This document shows positions 1 to 5,539 of a DNA stretch of 9,694 bases, in pieces. The translations under genes were made by a program, and so were the position numbers. The stretch spans positions 1 to 9,694 of the forward strand of contig NZJA01000009.1 in NCBI GenBank assembly GCA_002691835.1. Reading direction: 5' to 3'. The notes beneath the pieces were generated by a model, which saw nothing but the letters and a program-made list of their open reading frames with translations, had not been told where the DNA came from and did not search any database. Each line of letters starts with the position of its first letter. Position 1 is the first letter of the stretch. The DNA is from Planctomycetota bacterium (lineage in GTDB: Bacteria > Planctomycetota > UBA8108 > UBA1146).

Positions 1-69
1 CAGAGCCCTGGCCTCTTGCTCGATCACCTCACGACCGATGCGAAGGCTGTCAGACACGTCCATCCTCAT
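1..69 (-). CDS. Probable arabinose-5-phosphate isomerase, KpsF/GutQ family (N-terminal fragment)
   Basis: Reading the minus strand from the ATG at 67-69 gives 23 open codons to the window edge, ending in REVIEQEARAL. In the KpsF/GutQ/KdsD family the first helix before the SIS domain typically reads like (A)REVLxxEAxAL, about 10-20 residues from the start, and this fits well. Those enzymes interconvert ribulose-5-phosphate and arabinose-5-phosphate in the cytoplasm for KDO synthesis. Only 23 residues are visible, so no SIS or CBS motif can be checked. The frame stays open upstream to about position 212 with no better ATG. A nearer ATG at 61-63 and a GTG at about 169-171 are alternative starts, and no strong Shine-Dalgarno sequence decides between them. 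The gene is divergent from the small membrane protein at 199. The identification rests on one short motif and is tentative. Confidence 0.5.
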   Translation of the reverse strand, partial: MRMDVSDSLRIGREVIEQEARAL

Positions 70-76
70 TTCAGCG

Positions 77-90
77 GCGGAAATTTCCGC
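77..90. promoter_or_regulatory. Perfect 14-bp palindrome GCGGAAATTTCCGC, possible operator
   Basis: The sequence equals its own reverse complement over 14 bases, and the flanking bases do not pair. It lies 7 nt upstream of the proposed start of the minus-strand isomerase, in the 129-nt gap between two divergent genes, where a dimeric regulator could sit. If the isomerase uses a start further upstream, the palindrome would be coding sequence (A-E-I-S-A). About one such palindrome is expected by chance in a window of this length, so the regulatory role is a guess. Confidence 0.25.
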
Positions 91-198
91 AAGCCCAAGA
101 ATATCCTCTCTTCCGACGAAAGAGGGCGAAAAAGGCCTCAAGTTCAGGGGAGAAAATGACGATCCATCCACAGTAGATCCCGAATAGGTGGAGGATTG

Positions 199-516
199 AT
201 GCCTGACGATCAGTTACCAAACACTTCAGAAGACGCTCAAAACGTCATCTCCAAGCCCTTCGTGACCCCCAGTCGTGAACAGCAGTGGCGGGAAATCGTC
301 GAGAATCCCCCCGTCATACTGGAGGACACTCTTCCCCTTCAGCATGGAGCAGATTCTTTTGAGGTCAGATCAACAGAGCTCTTCCAGGAAGAATATACGC
401 GAGTTCACAGATGGTTTCTCATCGCAACACTGACGGCGATGCTGATTCTTCTCGGCCAGGGAGTCGCCGGAGACTCCGGGGCTGACAGAAATGTGGAAGC
501 CATTCTCCAGCAATGA
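199..516 (+). CDS. Small single-pass membrane protein, function unknown
   Basis: 105 residues from the ATG at 199. A TTG at 196 is also in frame, but GGTGGAGG at 187-194 leaves 4 nt before the ATG and only 1 nt before the TTG, so the ATG is chosen. Residues 1-71 are polar and rich in acidic residues and proline, with no cleavable signal peptide. Residues 72-90 (WFLIATLTAMLILLGQGVA) form one hydrophobic segment, and a short polar tail of about 15 residues ends in ILQQ. Arg68, His70 and Arg71 just before the segment favour the N-terminal part being cytoplasmic, with the tail outside (positive-inside rule; inference). I recognise no family and no catalytic motif. The gene ends 1 nt before the helicase stop codon on the other strand, so the two transcripts must converge or overlap. 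It is accepted as real because of its Shine-Dalgarno site, the membrane segment and its fit between neighbours. Confidence 0.6.
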   Translation: MPDDQLPNTSEDAQNVISKPFVTPSREQQWREIVENPPVILEDTLPLQHGADSFEVRSTELFQEEYTRVHRWFLIATLTAMLILLGQGVAGDSGADRNVEAILQQ

Positions 517-517
517 G

Positions 518-2557
518 CTAGATCGCGGACTCCGTATCTTGATCGGCCAACTGCTTTCTCAATTGATCAAGCCGTGACCGAGCTTCCTCCCCTGTCACCG
601 GCGGACGGTCTTCTTCACGAACTTCTTCGCGAATGATCAGGCCTTCCGGGATATCCAGCAAAAACCGACTCTCTTCACATTCCATATCACGCCCGGCTCG
701 ACGTCGAGTACGAGCCATCGACATGTGGAGCTGATCCATTGCCCGAGTCATCGCGACATACATCAATCTGCGTTCTTCTTCTTCGCCTTTTTCAGGGTCT
801 TCGGTGATCGCTCTCCTGTGCGGAATCAGACCTTCTTCGACTCCCACCATATGCACCATGGGGAACTCAAGTCCCTTGGCACCATGAAACGTCATCAGTG
901 TCAAAATCTCATCTCCGTGATCCTGATCACTGTCCGAGTCGAGAGAAATATCTCGAAGCCATTGGTCGAGCTTGCCTTGCCCCTTATTCGCTTCGAAACG
1001 GGTAATCGATTCCAACAGTCCTTCGACAGCAGTTCTTCTCGCTTCAAGATCTAAAGGATCTCCTCCGGCAATCTCTTTCAGATGGTCATCATAAACGACC
1101 TCTTCCAAAAGTTTCTCCAATGCCGCCTTGCCATCATGATTCAGCTCAGACCTGGCCGAATTCAGGGCCTCCATCAATTTACGCCCCCCTTTTTGGCCGA
1201 CTGACGATACAGCGCTCATCATCTCGACATCCTCAAGGACAGCCTGTACCGAAACCCCCCGGTTTCTTGAACAATCATCGATGATCTCTCTCGCAGCCTT
1301 TCCAAATCCTCTTTTGGGAACATTGAGGATCCTCAGTAGTGCGATGTCATCCTCTGGGAAGACCAGCGCTCGGAGGAAAGAAAGAGCATCGCGAATCTCT
1401 CTGCGATCGAAGAAACTGCGCCCCCCAATAATGGTGTAGGGGATCTCAAAGAATCGCAGCTTCTCTTCGAAAGGTCTCGCCTGAACCGCCGATCTCAGCA
1501 GGACTGCCTGCTTGGACAGAGGCAAACCCATCTTCAATGCACGGTGGACCTTTGCCACCACCGATGAGGCTTCTTCCTGTTCTCCATCGTAAATAGAGAA
1601 CTGAATCGGTTCTCCTTCTCCCCGCATCGAAATCAGTCTCTTGGGATGCCTTCGGGGGTTTTTGGCGATCACTGCATTCGCTGGTTCAAGAATCGCCGAA
1701 ACTGATCGGTAATTACTCTCCAGGGTGACCACATGCGCGAGGGGGAAATCCTTCTTGAACGACAGTATCTTTTCGACCTCAGCTCCTCGAAAAGCGTAGA
1801 TCGACTGATCATCATCCCCGACGACACAAAGATTTTGGCGAGAATCGACCAATGCCCGAGCAAATCGGTACTGAGCGGAATTGGTATCCTGATACTCGTC
1901 GATCAGCAGGTGGTCGAACTTTTGTTGCCAGCGAGTTCTCAAATCCTCATCTGATTCCAGTAACTGAACAGGAAGATGAATCAGGTCATCAAAATCAACT
2001 GCGTTGAAACCCTTCATTCGATCCCTATAGCGAAGGTAGGCCCGAGCCTGAATCTCTTCCAGATCATCGACGGCTCCATCGAGGGCCGCTCCTGGAGAGA
2101 CAAACTCCATCTTCCACCTTGAAATCTGAGCCCTGACTCCATCGACGTCCTTTTCGGCAGCATTCAATCCACCGATCTCTCGCAAAATCTCGAGCAATAC
2201 CGAACGAGTATCCGAATCGTCGTAGATCGGAAATCTCGATCTCATCCCAATCGATCGGTGTTCTTCGCGTAAAAATTGAAGCCCAAAGCTGTGGAACGTC
2301 GACAGCTGCGGAAAAGGGTCCAGATCGGGGTACATTCGCTGAAGACGATCCTTCATCTCCCTTGCTGCCTTATTTGTGAAGGTAAAACCGAGAATTCGGT
2401 CTCCGGGAATGGACCGGTGGGCCATCAAATGGGACATCCGATAGGTGATCACCCGGGTTTTTCCGGTTCCTGCCCCAGCAAGAACCAAAAGAGGCCCTTC
2501 GCCATACTCGACGGCTTCGCGCTGATGGACGTTCAAGAGAGAGAGATCGAGTCGCAT
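518..2557 (-). CDS. Superfamily 1A ATP-dependent 3'-5' DNA helicase, Rep/UvrD/PcrA type
   Basis: 679 residues from the ATG at 2557. GGAGG (2562-2566 read on minus) lies 4 nt before it and the N-terminus LNVHQREAV then aligns with the family Q motif. An ATG at 2587 would add ten residues (MRLGSAAGGT) that the family lacks. The SF1A motifs are present in order: Walker A AGAGTGKT (27-34, Lys33), motif Ia FTFTNKAAREM, TFHSFG, motif II LLIDEYQDT (Asp220, Glu221), motif III VVGDDDQSIYAFRGA (Gln251, Arg257), LESNYRS, motif V TFHGAKGLEF (His558) and motif VI MYVAMTRA (Arg605). Such enzymes unwind DNA in repair, restart of stalled forks or removal of bound proteins. The chain ends about 70 residues after motif VI without the C-terminal Tudor-like segment of UvrD/PcrA, and its length is close to that of Rep. 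The exact orthologue is uncertain, so no symbol is given. All motifs look intact. Confidence 0.93.
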   Translation of the reverse strand: MRLDLSLLNVHQREAVEYGEGPLLVLAGAGTGKTRVITYRMSHLMAHRSIPGDRILGFTFTNKAAREMKDRLQRMYPDLDPFPQLSTFHSFGLQFLREEHRSIGMRSRFPIYDDSDTRSVLLEILREIGGLNAAEKDVDGVRAQISRWKMEFVSPGAALDGAVDDLEEIQARAYLRYRDRMKGFNAVDFDDLIHLPVQLLESDEDLRTRWQQKFDHLLIDEYQDTNSAQYRFARALVDSRQNLCVVGDDDQSIYAFRGAEVEKILSFKKDFPLAHVVTLESNYRSVSAILEPANAVIAKNPRRHPKRLISMRGEGEPIQFSIYDGEQEEASSVVAKVHRALKMGLPLSKQAVLLRSAVQARPFEEKLRFFEIPYTIIGGRSFFDRREIRDALSFLRALVFPEDDIALLRILNVPKRGFGKAAREIIDDCSRNRGVSVQAVLEDVEMMSAVSSVGQKGGRKLMEALNSARSELNHDGKAALEKLLEEVVYDDHLKEIAGGDPLDLEARRTAVEGLLESITRFEANKGQGKLDQWLRDISLDSDSDQDHGDEILTLMTFHGAKGLEFPMVHMVGVEEGLIPHRRAITEDPEKGEEEERRLMYVAMTRAMDQLHMSMARTRRRAGRDMECEESRFLLDIPEGLIIREEVREEDRPPVTGEEARSRLDQLRKQLADQDTESAI

Positions 2558-2560
2558 GGT

Positions 2561-2566
2561 TCCTCC
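2561..2566 (-). promoter_or_regulatory. Ribosome binding site deciding the helicase start
   Basis: On the minus strand this reads GGAGGA, with 4 nt from GGAGG to the ATG at 2557. The same 4-nt spacing is seen before the genes at 199 and 7616. The upstream candidate ATG at 2587 is preceded only by GGAAGG three bases away. Confidence 0.55.
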
Positions 2567-2661
2567 GGCGGCTGATCCTAGCCTCATGATCCTTCCGAGG
2601 CGAGGGTTGCTCGGGAAGAAGAGTTGAACCAGACTTTCTTTTTCATGAAAGGGCTCCAGAA

Positions 2662-3657
2662 ATGCATCGCAGGGATTTTCTTCTTAGGGGCGCCGCAGCC
2701 GGTGCCGGTTTTCTGACCTCAACCGGTCTGCAGGGGGCAAATGCCGACACCTCCAAATCACCGGGTGAGGTGGTCATCATTTCGACCTGGCCCTTCGGGA
2801 AAGCCGCCAATCAGGCCGCCCTTGAAAGCTTGCAGTCCGGTGGATCCACTCTGGACGCGGTCGAAAAAGGAGTGATGACCGCAGAGGCGGACCCAGCGAT
2901 CCAAAGTGTCGGCTACGGAGGACTGCCCAACAGGGCAGGAGTTGTCGAACTCGACGCCGCCATTCAAGATGGCCGAACCTTTGAAAGTGGAGCCATTTGT
3001 GCTCTGCAGGGATACCGACACCCCATTCGAGTCGCCCGAGCGGTGCTCGATCATTCTCCCCACTTGGTGATCGTCGGAGATGGAGCCCGAGAGTTTGCTA
3101 CGGATCAGGGATTCCCGGTTGAAGAAACCCTCTCTGAAAAAGCTCGCAAGGCCTATCAGGATTGGCGGAAGAAACACCCGGATGGAAAAGGCCCCTCGGA
3201 GGGACACGACACTCTGGGGCTGGTTCTTCTCAACTCCGATGGGCATCTCTGTGTCGCCTGCACTACGAGCGGGCTCGCCTGGAAGCACCCAGGAAGGGTA
3301 GGAGATTCCCCCCTGCTCGGTCATGGTCTCTATGCCGATGATGAAGCCGGTGGCTGTGTCGCCACCGGAGATGGTGAAGAAATCACTCGAGTTTGTGGCA
3401 GCTTCCTGGTCGTTGAATGGATGCGTAAGGGAGCGACCCCGGATGAAGCCATCGCCGAGACACTCGATCGGATTGCCCGCCGATCTCCAAAGGGACGTGA
3501 TGTCTACGCCTCCTTTGTCGCTATCAGAGCCGATGGCGTGACCGGTGCTGGCTCGATGCGAGGTGGTTTCCATCAAGCATTAACCCGAAATGGCAAGACC
3601 GAAGTGATTCCGGTCCCAGCCTTCAACGACAGGAATACCGATGATGAACGTCGATGA
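2662..3657 (+). CDS. Tat-exported N4-(beta-N-acetylglucosaminyl)-L-asparaginase (glycosylasparaginase, Ntn hydrolase)
   Basis: 331 residues. Residues 3-8 (RRDFLL) plus an alanine/glycine-rich stretch to about 22 make a twin-arginine signal, with possible cleavage after Ala-Asn-Ala28, so the enzyme should act in the periplasm or outside. The mature part matches the PF01112 Thr-nucleophile asparaginases: GYGGLPNRAGVVELDAAI near 93-110, and GHDTLGL with Thr184 as the predicted autocleavage site and nucleophile. These are followed by CTTSG (200-204), GRVGDS (211-216) and ATGDGEE (234-240), which align with the substrate-binding residues of the human and Flavobacterium enzymes. The family hydrolyses the GlcNAc-asparagine bond of glycoasparagines; related members cleave isoaspartyl peptides or asparagine, so the substrate could differ. 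The GRVGDS/TGxGE pattern favours glycosylasparaginase. AAAGGG at 2648-2653 is a weak ribosome site. The gene overlaps the next by 17 nt, implying translational coupling. Confidence 0.88.
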   Translation: MHRRDFLLRGAAAGAGFLTSTGLQGANADTSKSPGEVVIISTWPFGKAANQAALESLQSGGSTLDAVEKGVMTAEADPAIQSVGYGGLPNRAGVVELDAAIQDGRTFESGAICALQGYRHPIRVARAVLDHSPHLVIVGDGAREFATDQGFPVEETLSEKARKAYQDWRKKHPDGKGPSEGHDTLGLVLLNSDGHLCVACTTSGLAWKHPGRVGDSPLLGHGLYADDEAGGCVATGDGEEITRVCGSFLVVEWMRKGATPDEAIAETLDRIARRSPKGRDVYASFVAIRADGVTGAGSMRGGFHQALTRNGKTEVIPVPAFNDRNTDDERR

Positions 3658-5305
3658 AGCTCGGAAAGCCAAAGGAAAAGGAATGGTCGCCGCAGCCGAG
3701 GGCGAGGCTGCTCGGGTTGGTAGAGACCTTCTGAATGCAGGAGGGAATGCGATCGATGCCGCTGTAGGAGTCGGTTTCGCATTGGCTGTGACCTACCCTG
3801 CCGCAGGAAATCTCGGGGGAGGCGGCTTTCTTGTCGCTTCAGTGGGAAGAGAAAATTCTAAGCGAACATCCGTCGCTCTCGACTTTCGTGAACGGGCCCC
3901 CTTTGCCGCCACCGAAACCATGTACAGCGACGCGGATGATCGGGGACAGAAAGAGGCATCTCTCACGGGGCACCTGGCTGCAGGTGTCCCCGGATCCGTG
4001 GATGGTCTTCTTCAGGCACTTCAGGCCTGGGGTTCCCTGCCGCGGGAACAAGTCATCGCGCCAGCCATTCGACTCGCTCGTGACGGCTTCGTGATGACTG
4101 ATAGAACTCATCGCATGCTCAACTCGACTAAAACCCGGGAACGCATGCAGCTCTACCGAGCAAGCTCCGAACTCTTTTACCCCGAAGGGTCTGCTTTCCC
4201 GGCTGGTACGATCTTTCGCCAGCCAGAACTTGCGAACACCCTCGAACTGATCGCCAAGAAAGGGCGTGCTGGGTTTTACGAGGGTGAAGTCGCGGATCAC
4301 CTCCTCACAGAAATGAAACGTGGAGGTGGGATTATTCGGCCTCGTGATCTTGAGGAATACCGATCCATCGAACGTGATCCTGTCAAATTCAAAACAAAGA
4401 CCGGTTACGCCATCACGATGCCACCTCCTTCTTCCGGTGGAATCTGTCTTGCGCAAATCCAACGGTTGATGAGAGATTTCTCCATCAAAACCTCCGAAGT
4501 GGGATCCCCGCGCCATTTGCATCTAATGGCCGAGTGCATGCGGCGTTCGTTTGCTGATAGAAACGAATATTTAGGAGATCCAGATTTCATCGATTGCCAA
4601 ATGGATCTCCTGCTTTCTGAATCACATTTGGAAAAAATGGCTCGCTCCATCGATCCGCTAAAGGCCACCTCTTCCAAGTCATTGATTTCTGACGAGAGTC
4701 TCCCAAAAGAGTCTGAGCAGACCACTCACTACTCCGTGGTCGATAGGCATGGAAATGGCGTCGCAGTAACGACCACTCTGAATGGCTCTTTCGGCTCAAA
4801 AGTATTGGTCCCCGGTGCGGGCTTTCTCCTCAATAATGAGATGGATGACTTCACATCTCGTCCAGGTGTGCCGAATCTCTTTGGTCTGGTCCAGGGAAAA
4901 CCCAATGGGATTTCCCCTGGAAAACGGCCCCTCTCATCGATGAGCCCCACCGTGTGCCTGTCCGAAGGTGGCCCTGATGCTGAGGAAGTTCTCTCGGTTC
5001 TCGGGACTCCGGGTGGACCGACCATCATTACCAATGTGTTTCAGGTCCTGTACGCGCTGGATCATCTTGAACTTTCTCCAGAGCTCGCGGTCACCATGCC
5101 GAAGATGCATCATCAGTGCCTTCCAGACCGCCTGGATCTGGAGAAAGGGACCCCCGATTCCACCCAGGCTGTCCTGAAAGACATGAACCACAGGATAGCC
5201 ACCCGCGGATCTATCGGTGATTTCCAACTTATCAGCCGAATGTATAGAGACTCTTGGGTCGGGATTAGTGATCCAAGGGGTGCTGGGGCTATTTACCAGC
5301 AATGA
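3641..5305 (+). CDS. ggt: Gamma-glutamyltransferase (GGT), Ntn-hydrolase family, no signal peptide
   Basis: 554 residues. GGTs cleave gamma-glutamyl amides such as glutathione and transfer the glutamyl group to water or an amino acid. Key E. coli GGT residues are visible: Arg83 in DFRERAP (R114), the processing site and nucleophile Thr361 opening TTHYSVVD (T391), Asn381 in TLNGSFG (N411), NNEMDDF with Glu400 and Asp403 (Q430, D433), Ser432-Ser433 in PLSSMSP (S462, S463) and TPGG (456-459). The lid-loop region PGVPNLFGLV is present and the acidic pair is kept, which argues for a true GGT rather than a cephalosporin acylase or CapD. Processing should give subunits of 360 and 194 residues. The N-terminus goes almost straight into KGMVAAAEGEAARVG with no signal peptide. 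An in-frame TGA at 3605-3607 leaves no room for one upstream. AGGA at 3631-3634 lies 6 nt before the ATG; the ATG at 3644 is equally possible. Cotranscribed with the glycosylasparaginase. Confidence 0.93.
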   Translation: MMNVDEARKAKGKGMVAAAEGEAARVGRDLLNAGGNAIDAAVGVGFALAVTYPAAGNLGGGGFLVASVGRENSKRTSVALDFRERAPFAATETMYSDADDRGQKEASLTGHLAAGVPGSVDGLLQALQAWGSLPREQVIAPAIRLARDGFVMTDRTHRMLNSTKTRERMQLYRASSELFYPEGSAFPAGTIFRQPELANTLELIAKKGRAGFYEGEVADHLLTEMKRGGGIIRPRDLEEYRSIERDPVKFKTKTGYAITMPPPSSGGICLAQIQRLMRDFSIKTSEVGSPRHLHLMAECMRRSFADRNEYLGDPDFIDCQMDLLLSESHLEKMARSIDPLKATSSKSLISDESLPKESEQTTHYSVVDRHGNGVAVTTTLNGSFGSKVLVPGAGFLLNNEMDDFTSRPGVPNLFGLVQGKPNGISPGKRPLSSMSPTVCLSEGGPDAEEVLSVLGTPGGPTIITNVFQVLYALDHLELSPELAVTMPKMHHQCLPDRLDLEKGTPDSTQAVLKDMNHRIATRGSIGDFQLISRMYRDSWVGISDPRGAGAIYQQ

Positions 5306-5351
5306 ACGCAAGCTGATAAACCTCTGTCAGTTAAGTCACCGTACCTTCCCT

Positions 5352-5380
5352 TTGCCAAGGAATATTTACCACGTTAACAT
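5352..5380 (+). promoter_or_regulatory. Candidate sigma-70-type promoter for the secreted repeat protein
   Basis: TTGCCA (5352-5357) and TAACAT (5375-5380) are separated by exactly 17 bp in an AT-richer stretch of the 234-nt gap between the GGT stop and the next gene. A start about 7 nt downstream would give a leader of roughly 150 nt. Inverted repeats overlap the -10: CACGTT (5370-5375) with AACGTG (5400-5405), and inside it TTAAC (5374-5378) with GTTAA (5388-5392), which could be an operator. The consensus used is that of E. coli sigma-70, and its use in this organism is assumed. Confidence 0.4.
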
Positions 5381-5526
5381 TCTCTTAGTTAAGTTTACGA
5401 ACGTGAGATACGGCCGATATTAGTTAGCTCATTTGTGTTCAATCAGCCGCTCCCGTCTTTCTGATATCCAACCGAAACGCCGTGTATTTTCGGCACCTTC
5501 GGCTCTTTGACTGAAACTCTTTTTAT

Positions 5527-5531
5527 GGAGG
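5527..5531 (+). promoter_or_regulatory. Ribosome binding site deciding the start of the secreted repeat protein
   Basis: GGAGG lies 8 nt before the ATG at 5540, and the protein then begins directly with a textbook signal peptide. In-frame TTG (5507) and ATG (5525) codons upstream lack a comparable site. The ATG at 5525 overlaps this GGAGG itself. Confidence 0.75.
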
Positions 5532-5539
5532 TACTTGGT

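Noticed and set aside
2758..3576. Long minus-strand open frame (272 codons) opposite the glycosylasparaginase gene
   Set aside because: The plus-strand protein carries every family motif across this stretch. The antisense translation has no recognisable domain, and such shadows are common opposite GC-rich coding frames.
3839..4522. Minus-strand open frame (227 codons) opposite the GGT gene
   Set aside because: It is antisense to the GGT large subunit, which includes conserved residues on the plus strand. It shows no motif and no ribosome site of note.
5312..5334. Possible GGT terminator AGCTGA...TCAGTT just after the GGT stop
   Set aside because: The stem is only 6 bp with a G-T pair and no T run follows, so it is too weak to call.
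5217..5423. Open frame of 68 codons spanning the GGT 3' end and the following gap
   Set aside because: Most of it overlaps the GGT reading frame, it has no ribosome site, and the end runs across the promoter candidate.
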